DNA from: Geothrix fuzhouensis
GTDB taxonomy: Bacteria; Acidobacteriota; Holophagae; Holophagales; Holophagaceae
DNA length: 64,000 bases
Assembly (NCBI RefSeq): GCF_024609325.1
Contig: NZ_JANHMQ010000002.1
Coordinates: forward strand, 496,001-560,000
Direction of reading: 5' to 3'
Part shown: positions 1 through 8,542 of the stretch, piece by piece
Layout of the letters: the number at the start of each line of letters is the position of its first letter
Position numbering within the stretch: position 1 is the first letter of the stretch
Program-made: the position numbers and the translations under genes
Notes under the pieces: generated by a model
Told to the model about the DNA's origin: nothing
Database searches by the model: none
The model's input: only the letters and a program-made list of their open reading frames with translations

Positions 1-423
1 GCCCGCCACCAGGTTGATGCTGTTGAGTTCCAGGTAGGTCTCGTCCGTCATGATCTGGTTGACGTTGGCGCTGCGGCCCCCGGCCTTCACTTCGATGCCG
101 TTGAAGAAGAGGGGCGTCACCTGGGTGATCTGCGGTACCGAGCGGGCGAGCCGCCGCATCTCGTCCAGGGTCATGTCCTTGTTTTTGATCTTGGTGTACT
201 CGGCCAGGGGCATGTCCATGGGGAAGACGGGCCGGATGAAGATGGTCTGGCTGCCGGCCCGCTCCACCTGTTTCAGCACGCTGGTCTTGAGGCCCTGGAC
301 GAGGCTCACCACCACGATGACCGCGGCCACGCCGATGATGATGCCCAGCGTCGTGAGGGCCGAGCGCATCTTGTTGGCCTTGAGGGCGCGGATGGCGGCG
401 GAGAGGGGTTCGCGGACGTCCAT
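1..423 (-). CDS. MacB-like ABC transporter permease, N-terminal part (cut by window edge)
   Basis: The 141 codons present begin with an amphipathic stretch and the motif NKMRSALTTLGIIIGVAAV, the signature first transmembrane helix of MacB/FtsX-type permeases. The start of the periplasmic MacB_PCD domain follows. The protein would be the inner-membrane permease of a tripartite efflux or lipoprotein-handling system. Its ATG overlaps the stop codon of the upstream adaptor gene by one base (TAATG), so the two are translationally coupled. The ATPase subunit is not visible and probably lies beyond the edge. Family assignment is firm; the substrate is unknown. Confidence 0.9.
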   Translation of the reverse strand, partial: MDVREPLSAAIRALKANKMRSALTTLGIIIGVAAVIVVVSLVQGLKTSVLKQVERAGSQTIFIRPVFPMDMPLAEYTKIKNKDMTLDEMRRLARSVPQITQVTPLFFNGIEVKAGGRSANVNQIMTDETYLELNSINLVAG

Positions 424-1667
424 TACTTCTTCGCGCCCTTGGTCTTCGCCAGCTCGCTATCGGATCGCGCCCGCAGGCTCACGGTAGCCTTGTCCTTCAA
501 GTCCTTCAGCTTGCGGATGGGGCCCGTGAGCACCTTGTCGCCCTCGGCCAGGCCCTCCTTCAATTCGAAGAACTGCGTATTGGCGATGCCGATCTGCACG
601 AGACGCTCTTCGGCCTTGCCGTTCTTGAAGACGAACACGATGTTGCGCGACGCCGGGGCCAGAAGGCCCTGTTTCTGCGCGTCCTCCAGGCTGCCTTCGC
701 GTTCGAGCACCGACTGGAGAGGCACGCGCAGCACACCCTTGACCTCGTGGGTGAGGATGACGGCACGGGCGCTCATGCCTGGGCGGAGGTTGTCCAGGTC
801 CTCGCGCTGCCCCGCGAGCACCACCTTCACCTTGTAGAGGTTGGCGTCGGTGCCGACCTTCTCGGTGCCCGTGGCCACCTCGATGACCGAACCCTGGAAG
901 ACCTTGCCGGGCAGGGATTCCACGGTGACCTGGGCGGTCTGTCCCACCTTGGTACGCACGACCTCGCTTTCGTTGACTTTGATCTCCGCCTGCATCTCGC
1001 TCATGTCGGAAATGATCATGAGCGTGGCGCCGGGGAGGTTGCTCATGCCGGGGATGGCCGTTTCCCCCTTTTCGGCCTTCAGGCTTGTGACGCGTCCCGC
1101 GATCGGGGCGCGCAGCGTGGCCTTGGACAGGCCATCCTGCATGCCCTTCAAGTTGGCCTCGCTTTGAGCGACGGCGGCCCGGGCCGAGTTGTAGGACAGC
1201 ACGGCGCTTTCCTTGGCCAGCTTCTGCTGGCGGAAGTCCTCGTCGGACATGAGTCCCTGCTGGCGGAGAGCTTCGTAGCGGGGGAAGCTGTCCACGCTGC
1301 GGCGCATGGCGGCTTCCAGGCGGGACGCGTCCTGGCGGGCGGCGTCGAGGCCGGCCTGGGCCTGAGCCAGGGCTTGCCGGAGGCGCTCCTGGTCGATGGT
1401 GACGAGCAGGTCGCCGGCCTTCACGTTCTGGCCGTCTTTCACGTGGATGGCCTTGATCTCGCCGGCGACGGAAGTGCCGATGTTGATCTGGGTCTTGGCG
1501 CGGATCTCGCCGCTGGCGCTGATGGTTTCGCGGATGTCGCCGCGGCCCATCGCGTCCCAGGAATAGGCGCTGTCCTCGTCCCGGGAACCGCCGAAGGCGA
1601 TGCCGAGGACAATCAGAACGACGAAGGTGGCCCCGCCGATGAGGAGCTTGGTGTTCCGAGAAATCAT
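423..1667 (-). CDS. MacA/RND-type efflux periplasmic adaptor subunit
   Basis: This 414-residue protein has one N-terminal membrane anchor (about residues 7-26). Next come a first lipoyl half near residue 70-92, an alpha-helical coiled-coil hairpin (about 95-170) rich in Ala, Gln and Arg, a second lipoyl half (RAPIAGRVTSLKAEKGE, near 190-205) and beta-barrel and membrane-proximal domains. The order is that of HlyD/MacA adaptors linking an inner-membrane ABC permease to an outer-membrane channel. It sits between a Yip1-family gene, whose TAG stop directly abuts this ATG, and the MacB-like permease, so it belongs to one operon. The exported substrate cannot be inferred. Confidence 0.92.
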   Translation of the reverse strand: MISRNTKLLIGGATFVVLIVLGIAFGGSRDEDSAYSWDAMGRGDIRETISASGEIRAKTQINIGTSVAGEIKAIHVKDGQNVKAGDLLVTIDQERLRQALAQAQAGLDAARQDASRLEAAMRRSVDSFPRYEALRQQGLMSDEDFRQQKLAKESAVLSYNSARAAVAQSEANLKGMQDGLSKATLRAPIAGRVTSLKAEKGETAIPGMSNLPGATLMIISDMSEMQAEIKVNESEVVRTKVGQTAQVTVESLPGKVFQGSVIEVATGTEKVGTDANLYKVKVVLAGQREDLDNLRPGMSARAVILTHEVKGVLRVPLQSVLEREGSLEDAQKQGLLAPASRNIVFVFKNGKAEERLVQIGIANTQFFELKEGLAEGDKVLTGPIRKLKDLKDKATVSLRARSDSELAKTKGAKK

Positions 1668-2408
1668 CTAGTTGGCTCTTAGAAGGCTGAACCCGACCAT
1701 GAGGAACAGGGGCAGCAGAACGCAGATCAGGGCACCCGCGGTCTTCATGCGGACCAGATACCGGAGCGCCAGGAAGGCCAGGACGGCCTCAGCCAGGCGG
1801 AAGAACTCCAAGCTGAAGAGCACGGCCTGGAGACGGAGGCTTTCCACATGCAGGAAGTAGCCCAGGGACGTGGGCGCGATCCGATCCGGCGTCAGGCCGC
1901 CGATGGGACGCATCAGACAGATCACGGCGATCAGGAGCAGGAGGGGCAGTTTCACCAGGCCCGGCACCACGGCGGCGCTGAAGGCCTGGAGATAGCTGGG
2001 GGCTTCGCCCTGGGGCAGGGCCTTGCCCACCAGCCAGTAGAAAAGGCCCATGACGGCCAAGACTGCGGGCGTGCCGAGCAGGGCCCCCAGGATGCCGAAG
2101 GGCATGATGAACTTCTTCTGCATCTCGATGATCATGTCGATCTGGGACGACTGGATCTGGGGATTGCGCTCAAGGATGGGCCGCAGCATCTCCTCCACAT
2201 CCACCTTCAAGCCCCAGATGACCGTGACCACCAGGCTCGCGACGATGATGGCGCCCAGGGCCCAGGCCCAGCTGGGGGCTTTGTTGAGCCGCTGGAAAAG
2301 GTCGACGGGGGCCGTGAACACGCCGGTGATCTGATCCATCAGGCCCGGCGGCTGGGGCCGAGGCGACTCGGGCTGGGTTCCATACAGGGAGGAGGGCTGC
2401 TCAGTCAT
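1668..2408 (-). CDS. Yip1-family multi-pass membrane protein
   Basis: This 246-residue protein has a proline-rich N-terminus followed by about five hydrophobic segments. It resembles Yip1-domain proteins of bacteria, for which no enzymatic role is established. I chose the ATG at 2408 over one 51 nt further upstream because GGAG lies just ahead of it and the extra upstream residues (Cys/Pro rich) look unlike a protein N-terminus. It is the first gene of the minus-strand operon with the MacA-like adaptor and MacB-like permease, so it may assist or regulate that exporter. A related Yip1 gene occurs at 20899-21657. Confidence 0.8.
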   Translation of the reverse strand: MTEQPSSLYGTQPESPRPQPPGLMDQITGVFTAPVDLFQRLNKAPSWAWALGAIIVASLVVTVIWGLKVDVEEMLRPILERNPQIQSSQIDMIIEMQKKFIMPFGILGALLGTPAVLAVMGLFYWLVGKALPQGEAPSYLQAFSAAVVPGLVKLPLLLLIAVICLMRPIGGLTPDRIAPTSLGYFLHVESLRLQAVLFSLEFFRLAEAVLAFLALRYLVRMKTAGALICVLLPLFLMVGFSLLRAN

Positions 2409-2624
2409 GGGAGTCTCCGGGGGGCATGGCGGCAGGAATAGAAGACCGCATTGTCCCACCTCTTCTTATGATGGCCAGAGCTCCCATCGAGGAAGCAAAG
2501 GCCGATCTGCCCGAGGATGACACTTCGTCAAGACCTTTTGGGGAATTCTGGTGGTCTGGCTGGTCGGGCCTAGAATAATCCTTTTCCCGCCGAGCCTCCC
2601 CACCTTTCCCCTTTCGGAGATCCC

Positions 2625-3836
2625 ATGGCCACTTCCACCCGGTCCGAAGCCCTGATCCAGCAGGAAAACCAGTTTGGCGCCCACAACTACCATCCCCTGG
2701 ATGTCGTCTGCACCAAGGGTGAGGGCGTTTTCCTCACCGATGTGGACGGCAAGAAGTATATGGATTTCCTGGCCGCCTACTCCGCCGTGAACCAGGGCCA
2801 CAACCACCCGAAGATCGGCGAGGCGATGATTGCCCAGATCAAGACCCTGGCCCTCACCAGCCGTGCCTTCCGCAATGACCAGTTCCCGCCGCTGCTGGAA
2901 AAGCTCTGCAAGCTGACGGGCTTCGACAAGGCCCTGCTCATGAACAGCGGGGCTGAAGCCGTGGAAACGGCCTTGAAGGCCATGCGCAAGTGGGGTTACG
3001 ACAAGAAGGGCATCGAGTACGGCAAGGCCGAGATCATCGTGGCCGAGGGCAACTTCCACGGCCGCACCACCACCATCGTGGGCTTCAGCACCGATCCCGA
3101 CAGCACCAGCAAGTTCGGCCCCTTCACCCCCGGGTTCGTGATCGTGCCCTACGGCGATCTCGAGGCCGTGAAGAAGGCCGTCAACAAGAACACCTGCGCC
3201 ATCTTCATGGAGCCCATCCAGGGCGAGGCCGGTGTGGTGATCCCGCCCAAGGGCTTCCTGAAGGGCCTGCGCGAGGTCGCCGACCAGAACAACCTCCTGC
3301 TGGTGCTCGATGAGATCCAGTCGGGCCTGGGTCGCACCGGCAAGCTCTTCGCCTTCGAGCACGAGGGCATCCGCCCCGACGGCATCACCATCGGCAAGGC
3401 CCTCAGCGGAGGCTACTACCCCGTGAGCGCCTTCCTGGCCAATGACGCGGTGATGGACGTCTTCACCCCCGGCATCCACGGCAGCACCTACGGCGGCAAC
3501 CCCTTGGGCTGCGCCGTGGCCAGCGCCGCCCTGGATGTGCTCGTGGACGAGAAGCTGGTGGAGAAGACCGCCGAGCTGGGCAAGCACCTCGAAGCCCGGC
3601 TCAAGGGCATGAAGACCGACAAGCTCAAGGAGGTCCGCTGCATCGGACTCTGGGCCGGCGTGCAGCTCAAGCCCGAAGCCGGTGGCGCCCGCAAGTACTG
3701 CTACGCCCTCAAGGACCGCGGGATGCTCTGCAAGGACACCCACGTGGACACCATCCGTCTGGCGCCGCCCCTCGTTATCACCAAGGAGCAGATCGACTGG
3801 GCCGTGGACCAGCTCGAAGCAGTCCTCCAAGCTTGA
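2625..3836 (+). CDS. rocD: Ornithine aminotransferase (ornithine-oxo-acid transaminase)
   Basis: This 403-residue class-III PLP aminotransferase would convert ornithine and 2-oxoglutarate to glutamate semialdehyde and glutamate. Visible signatures are the MNSGAEAVETALK motif that binds PLP phosphate, LDEIQSGLGRTG with the PLP-contacting Asp, and GKALSGGYYPVSA containing the Schiff-base Lys. The start region (FGAHNYHPLDVVCTKGEG) and the GSTYGGNPLG motif are characteristic of ornithine aminotransferase rather than acetylornithine aminotransferase (ArgD), though the two are close relatives. No arginine or proline pathway gene adjoins it. A TAGAAT hexamer at 2571 could be a -10 element. It is followed by a small hairpin at 3848. 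Confidence 0.9.
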   Translation: MATSTRSEALIQQENQFGAHNYHPLDVVCTKGEGVFLTDVDGKKYMDFLAAYSAVNQGHNHPKIGEAMIAQIKTLALTSRAFRNDQFPPLLEKLCKLTGFDKALLMNSGAEAVETALKAMRKWGYDKKGIEYGKAEIIVAEGNFHGRTTTIVGFSTDPDSTSKFGPFTPGFVIVPYGDLEAVKKAVNKNTCAIFMEPIQGEAGVVIPPKGFLKGLREVADQNNLLLVLDEIQSGLGRTGKLFAFEHEGIRPDGITIGKALSGGYYPVSAFLANDAVMDVFTPGIHGSTYGGNPLGCAVASAALDVLVDEKLVEKTAELGKHLEARLKGMKTDKLKEVRCIGLWAGVQLKPEAGGARKYCYALKDRGMLCKDTHVDTIRLAPPLVITKEQIDWAVDQLEAVLQA

Positions 3837-3847
3837 ACTTCCAGGGA

Positions 3848-3865
3848 AGTCACACCCCCGTGACT
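3848..3865 (+). terminator. Small hairpin after the ornithine aminotransferase gene
   Basis: AGTCAC and GTGACT form a perfect 6-bp stem with a six-base ACCCCC loop, 12 nt after the stop codon. No T-run follows, so it is only a weak intrinsic terminator or an mRNA-end stabiliser. Confidence 0.35.
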
Positions 3866-3936
3866 GACGAACTTCACCAGTGATGGGAAAATGAAGGACG
3901 CGAGCGGTATTTTCATAAACCGCGGAGATGCCCTTC

Positions 3937-4347
3937 ATGCTGAACATCCTCATGATCTGCCTGCTGGCTCTGGTTCCGGGGGAGGCGACACCGCCCCTGG
4001 AACCCAACGGCGTGCGCGCGTCCGGAAACCTCCCAGCCTTTCAGGGAGACCCGGCTCCGCCGGATTGGCTGCGGCTGGACTCCCAGGTCCTCGCGGATCC
4101 CGACTGTCGCCACTACGGCTACGAGGTCTATGCGGGCGACACCCAATGGCTGGTGCGGTACGTGATGTTCCCGGAGGAACGGGAGGACTTCCGCGAGATC
4201 GAGCAGATCTTCCTCTTCCCGAGGGCAAAGGGGAGGGCCAAGGTCGCGCGAATCGCGCCCGCCGAACTCCAGATCGAGCCCCTGGCGGTCCGCTGGAAGG
4301 GACAGATCTTCCGGTTGGTGGACCGGCGGGATCTGGTCCGAGAGTGA
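3937..4347 (+). CDS. Small secreted protein of unknown function
   Basis: The product is about 136 residues with a short hydrophobic signal peptide (LNILMICLLALVPGEA) and a polar, acidic mature part. I do not recognise the family. I selected the ATG at 3937 because GGAG at 3924-3927 lies 9 nt before it; the in-frame ATG at 3928 touches that GGAG directly. The gene stands alone between the ornithine aminotransferase and a convergent kinase gene. Codon use resembles the neighbours, with strong G/C preference in third positions, which supports it being real. Confidence 0.65.
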   Translation: MLNILMICLLALVPGEATPPLEPNGVRASGNLPAFQGDPAPPDWLRLDSQVLADPDCRHYGYEVYAGDTQWLVRYVMFPEEREDFREIEQIFLFPRAKGRAKVARIAPAELQIEPLAVRWKGQIFRLVDRRDLVRE

Positions 4348-4370
4348 TCCCGTTCGGCTGGAACGGTCAC
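4344..4370. terminator. Hairpin between convergent genes
   Basis: CCGTTC (4350-4355) pairs with GAACGG (4361-4366), extended by GTGA/TCAC on the flanks. It lies between the stop of the small secreted protein and the end of the minus-strand kinase gene. It has no T-run on either strand; a bidirectional terminator role is inferred from position. Confidence 0.45.
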
Positions 4371-4393
4371 GCCGGAACTTGCATCGGAATCGC

Positions 4394-6628
4394 CTACGCC
4401 TTCCTTGGGAACAGCTTCTCGAACTCGGGCTCGTCGTGGAGGAGGGCCAGATCGGGATCGCGCCAGGCCCAGTCGGAGTCTCGGTAGCCCACTCGCCAGG
4501 CTTTGCCGAGCGCGTCGAGCGCGTCGCCCTTCTGGTGCATCTTGCAGAAGGTGCAGGCCGCGTTGTAGAGGATCAGCGGTTCGTTGGGGCGGAGGGTCAT
4601 GGCCAGCATCGCCTCTCGTTTGGCTTCCTCGGCACGCCCCAGCTCGGCGTAGTAGGAGGCGACGAGGCCGCGGGCCCGGGCGTCCTCGGGCACTTCCCGC
4701 AGATGGGCCTCAAAGGCCTGGACCGCCCGGATCCTCAGGTTGCCCAGAGCCTCCTTTTTGGCCAGAGCCCCCAGCGCATTCATGATGGGAGGGTAGACGT
4801 TGTAGTCGGTTCCGCTGGCCTCGATCGCCTCCTCGGCCATGGCGGCGATCTCCTGGTACTGGCCTGATCCGAACAGGCAGCGCAGCAGCAGGTAATAGGC
4901 CCCTTCGCAGTCACGCTTCCGGGAGACCACGCCACGGACGATCTGGGCCGCGTCGAGGTTCTCGCCCCTGGAGTAGAGGATCCAGGCCTGCGCCACCATG
5001 ACCTCGGGCAGATCGGGCCGCAGCGCCACCGCCTTCTCCGAGGCTGCGCGGGCCCGCTCGATCCAGGCCGGCTCACGCTCGTACAGCCAGTAGCACTGGG
5101 CGCAGACGTTCGCGATGGCCGCGTGGGCCTGGGCGAAATCGGGATCCTGTCGCACCGCATCATTGAACATCTCGAGCGCAAACTCGAGGTCCTGGCGGGT
5201 CAGGCGGCGGGCGTAGCTCCGCCCCCTCAGGTAGTGGTCGTAGGCCTGGAGGTTTTCCGTCGGCTTGGCCGCAAGGGCTTTCTTCTCCTGTGGGGTCAGC
5301 TTGACGCGCAGTGCCTCGGCGATCTTCCGGGCGATCTCGTCCTGGACCTCGAAGACGTCCTTCATCTCGCGGTCGTAGCGCTCGGACCAGACCGGGTGGT
5401 CCGTGTGGGTATCGACCAGCTGGGCGTTGATCCTCAGGCGCTCGCCCGCCCGCCGGATACTCCCCTCCAGCGCATAGGCCGCGCCGATCTGCTGGCCGAT
5501 CTGGGCGGTGGTCGCGGACTTGTCGCGATACCCGATCACCGTCGATCGGGAGAAAGTCTCCAGCCCTTGGATCTTCGAGAGCTCGGTGATGATGTCCTCA
5601 GTGATCCCGTCGCGGAAGTATTCATCCTCTTTGGCGCCGCTCAGGTTCTGGAAGTAGAGGACCGCGACGGAGCGCTTGGCCTGGCCCAAGCTTCCGCCCT
5701 TTGAGTCGGTCAATTCAGCCAGGTGTCGCTGGCCCGAATCGAGATCGCGCTTCAGGCGGAGCAGGTCGGTCTTCAGATCGGTAGCGGTCTGGTAGCGCAG
5801 GTTGCGGTCCTTCTCGAGCGCCTTGCTGATCACCTGTCCCAGGGCGGCCGGCATCTCCGGTCTGACCTCGGCCAGGGGCTGCGGATCGCGGTTGAGGATG
5901 GCGTCGAACACCACGGCCTGGGTGTCACCCTGGAACGGCAACTCGCCGGTAACCATCTGGTAGAGGATGGCACCCAGCGAAAAGAGATCCGTGCGGGCAT
6001 CGGTCAGCTGCCCCCGGGCCTGTTCCGGGGACATGTAATGCATGGTCCCCAGCACCATCCCGGTGAAGGTGAGATCCCCACGGTCCACCTCGGTGGCGAG
6101 CCGGGAGTCCTGGTCCGCCGCACCCAGGTGGTTCGTCAGGGTCGAGATCTTCGCGAGCCCGAAATCGAGGATCTTGATCTGCCCGCGGACGTTGAGGATG
6201 AGGTTCAGGGGTTTCAGGTCGCGATGGACGATGCCCTTGGCATGGGCTGATTCCAGCGCATCGGCGATCTGGATGCCCAGGTCGAGGGTTTCGGGGAGAT
6301 CCAGCGCCCGGTGGCTGATCCGCTTGGCGAGGGTCTGCCCCTCGATCAGCTCCATGACGATGAAATGCTGGCCTTCGTGCTGCTCGATGGTGTGCACGGT
6401 GCAGATGCCGGGGTGGTTCAGGGTCGAGGCTGCCCGGGCCTCCCGCTGAAAGCGCTCCAGGATCGAGGCATCACGCTGCAGTTCCTCGGACAGGAACTTC
6501 ACCGCCACGTGGCGCCCGAGGTGGGTGTCCTCGGCCTCATAGACGATCCCCATCCCCCCCGAGCCGAGTTGGCGCGTGATCCGGTAATGCGCCACGGATT
6601 TCCCGACCAGTGCGTTCACCACCACCAT
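4394..6628 (-). CDS. Ser/Thr protein kinase with TolB/FlgO-like and TPR regions
   Basis: This 744-residue protein has an N-terminal eukaryotic-type kinase domain (about 15-285). Visible parts are the glycine loop LGSGGMGIV (21-29), catalytic Lys44, HRDLKPLN (135-142) and DFG (155-157), so the kinase should be active. There is no transmembrane helix after it, unlike the two other kinases here. A segment near 318-440 (SVAVLYFQNLSG, EGSIRRAGERLRINAQLVD) matches the TolB/FlgO-like region often fused to such kinases and to adenylate cyclases. The C-terminal 300 residues are TPR-like helices. GAGG precedes the ATG. A good promoter lies at 6663-6690. The target is unknown. Confidence 0.9.
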   Translation of the reverse strand: MVVVNALVGKSVAHYRITRQLGSGGMGIVYEAEDTHLGRHVAVKFLSEELQRDASILERFQREARAASTLNHPGICTVHTIEQHEGQHFIVMELIEGQTLAKRISHRALDLPETLDLGIQIADALESAHAKGIVHRDLKPLNLILNVRGQIKILDFGLAKISTLTNHLGAADQDSRLATEVDRGDLTFTGMVLGTMHYMSPEQARGQLTDARTDLFSLGAILYQMVTGELPFQGDTQAVVFDAILNRDPQPLAEVRPEMPAALGQVISKALEKDRNLRYQTATDLKTDLLRLKRDLDSGQRHLAELTDSKGGSLGQAKRSVAVLYFQNLSGAKEDEYFRDGITEDIITELSKIQGLETFSRSTVIGYRDKSATTAQIGQQIGAAYALEGSIRRAGERLRINAQLVDTHTDHPVWSERYDREMKDVFEVQDEIARKIAEALRVKLTPQEKKALAAKPTENLQAYDHYLRGRSYARRLTRQDLEFALEMFNDAVRQDPDFAQAHAAIANVCAQCYWLYEREPAWIERARAASEKAVALRPDLPEVMVAQAWILYSRGENLDAAQIVRGVVSRKRDCEGAYYLLLRCLFGSGQYQEIAAMAEEAIEASGTDYNVYPPIMNALGALAKKEALGNLRIRAVQAFEAHLREVPEDARARGLVASYYAELGRAEEAKREAMLAMTLRPNEPLILYNAACTFCKMHQKGDALDALGKAWRVGYRDSDWAWRDPDLALLHDEPEFEKLFPRKA

Positions 6629-6662
6629 GGGAGCCTCGACCCTTCACCAAGTTGCCTGTCTC

Positions 6663-6690
6663 TACATATGCTCCGTCACCCCCCTGTCAA
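6663..6690 (-). promoter_or_regulatory. Sigma-70-type promoter for the kinase gene
   Basis: Read on the minus strand, TTGACA (6690-6685), a 16-nt spacer and TATGTA (6668-6663) form a near-consensus promoter about 35 nt upstream of the kinase start at 6628. Confidence 0.55.
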
Positions 6691-6898
6691 GGGGCAGGCT
6701 ATGTCTTGGAAGGCCTTTTCAGAAATCGACCGCAGGTTTTGAAGTGGCCTTGTTTTTCTTGGGCAAGGCAGGTTTCTTCACGCCGGGTTGCCCCCGGAGA
6801 TGTGACTGATGGCGCTGTAGCCACCTGAGGCCGGGAGTAGGCTGGGGGCAGATCGCCACACCCACAATCACCACGACCTGCTTTCCGGGAGGACGACC

Positions 6899-8536
6899 AT
6901 GGGCCAGAGCCCCTTCGCCACGGGTCTAGACAAGAACCAGGCCAACCATGTCCAGCTGTCGCCGCTCACCTTCATGGAGCGCGCCGCCATGGTCTTCCCG
7001 CGCAAGAAGGCCATCGTCCATGGCGACCGGTCCATCACCTGGGGCGAGACCTACGCCCGCTGCCGGCGCCTGGCCTCGGCCCTCGTCCGCCGGGGCGTGC
7101 AGCCCGGCGACACCGTGGCGGCCATGCTCCCCAACGTGCCCGCCATGTTCGAGGCCCACTTCGGCGTGCCCATGGCCGGGGCCGTGCTCAACACGCTCAA
7201 CACCCGCCTGGACGCGGAGTCCATCGCCTTCATGCTCAAGCACGGCGAGGCCAAGGTGCTCCTGACCGACCGGGACTTCGCCCCCACCATCCGCCGCGCC
7301 CTGGAGCTGCTGGAGGGCCGGGAGATCCTGGTGGTGGACGTGGACGATCCGGCGGCCAAGGGCGACCTGCTGGGTTCCATCGAGTACGAGCAGCTCCTCC
7401 GGGAGGGCGATCCGGACTTTGCATGGCAGCTGCCGGCGGACGAGTGGGACGCCATCTCCCTCAACTACACCTCGGGCACCACGGGCAACCCCAAGGGCGT
7501 GGTCTACCACCACCGGGGCGCCTACCTCAACGCCGTGGGCAACGTCCTCAGCTGGAACATGCCGCCCCACTCGGTCTACCTGTGGACCCTGCCCATGTTC
7601 CACTGCAACGGCTGGTGCTTCCCCTGGACCGTGGCCGCCCTCTCCGGCGTCAGCGTCTGCCTGCGGCAGGTGGAGCCCAAGGCCATCTTCGACCTGATCC
7701 GGCGCCATGGCGTGACCCACTTCTGCGGCGCCCCGGTGGTCCTCGGCATGCTCATCAACTCCGCCCATCTGATCCCCGAGGGGCTGGGCCACCCGGTGTC
7801 CGCGGCCGTGGCCGGAGCCGCGCCGCCGGCCGCCATCATCGAGGGCATGGAGAAGCTGGGCGTCAGCATCATCCACGTCTACGGCCTCACGGAGACCTAC
7901 GGTCCCGCCGGAGTCTGCGTGAAGCGCGAGGAGTGGAACGACCTGCCCCTCGGGGAGCGCGCCCGCCTGAACGGACGCCAGGGCATCCCCTACCTCCTGC
8001 AGGAGGCCATGACGGTGATGGACCCGGCCACCATGGAACCCGTGCCCGCCGATGGCCTGACCATGGGCGAGATCATGTTCCGCGGCAACATCGTCATGAA
8101 GGGCTACCTCAAGAACCCCACGGCCACGGCGGAGGCCTTCGCCGGCGGATGGTTCCACACCGGGGACCTGGCGGTGCTGGAGCCCGATGGCTACGTGAAG
8201 ATCAAGGACCGCAGCAAGGACATCATCATCTCAGGTGGCGAGAACATCTCATCGCTGGAGGTGGAGGATGTGCTCTACCGCCATCCCGACGTGCTGGTGG
8301 CCGCCATCGTGGCCAAGCCCGATCCCAAGTGGGGCGAGGTGCCCTGCGCCTTCGTGGAGCTGAAGGAGGGCGCCACGTCGAAGGAGGAGGACATCATCGC
8401 CCACTGCCGGGCGCACCTGGCGCGCTTCAAGGTGCCGCCCATGGTGGTGTTCGGCCCCATCCCCAAGACCTCCACGGGTAAGATCCAGAAGTACGTCCTG
8501 CGCCAGCGCATGAAGTCCACAGATGCGCTGAGCTAG
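6899..8536 (+). CDS. Acyl-CoA synthetase (AMP-dependent fatty acid CoA ligase)
   Basis: This 545-residue ANL-superfamily enzyme activates a carboxylic acid with ATP and loads it on CoA. Motifs: YTSGTTGNPKGVVYHH near residue 188 (P-loop), YGLTETYGP near 327, WFHTGDLA near 417, KDIIISGGENISS, and the C-terminal PKTSTGKIQK with the catalytic Lys. Overall it resembles the medium/long-chain AlkK-like subgroup, but chain length cannot be told from sequence. A strong GGGAGG Shine-Dalgarno sits 6-7 nt before the ATG. The gene is monocistronic and divergent from the upstream kinase across a 270-bp gap that otherwise shows only the kinase promoter. It is convergent with the FtsX permease gene downstream. 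Confidence 0.92.
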   Translation: MGQSPFATGLDKNQANHVQLSPLTFMERAAMVFPRKKAIVHGDRSITWGETYARCRRLASALVRRGVQPGDTVAAMLPNVPAMFEAHFGVPMAGAVLNTLNTRLDAESIAFMLKHGEAKVLLTDRDFAPTIRRALELLEGREILVVDVDDPAAKGDLLGSIEYEQLLREGDPDFAWQLPADEWDAISLNYTSGTTGNPKGVVYHHRGAYLNAVGNVLSWNMPPHSVYLWTLPMFHCNGWCFPWTVAALSGVSVCLRQVEPKAIFDLIRRHGVTHFCGAPVVLGMLINSAHLIPEGLGHPVSAAVAGAAPPAAIIEGMEKLGVSIIHVYGLTETYGPAGVCVKREEWNDLPLGERARLNGRQGIPYLLQEAMTVMDPATMEPVPADGLTMGEIMFRGNIVMKGYLKNPTATAEAFAGGWFHTGDLAVLEPDGYVKIKDRSKDIIISGGENISSLEVEDVLYRHPDVLVAAIVAKPDPKWGEVPCAFVELKEGATSKEEDIIAHCRAHLARFKVPPMVVFGPIPKTSTGKIQKYVLRQRMKSTDALS

Positions 8537-8542
8537 CCCCGG

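Noticed and set aside
2625-3836. Acetylornithine aminotransferase (argD)
   Set aside because: The N-terminal FGAHNYHPLDVV and the GSTYGGNPLG pattern fit ornithine aminotransferase better, and no arg genes adjoin.
2466-4007. Long open frame (513 codons) on the minus strand opposite the ornithine aminotransferase gene
   Set aside because: It is a shadow of a GC-rich gene: its composition is Gly/Ala/His/Val heavy with no motif, and the plus-strand product is an unmistakable enzyme.
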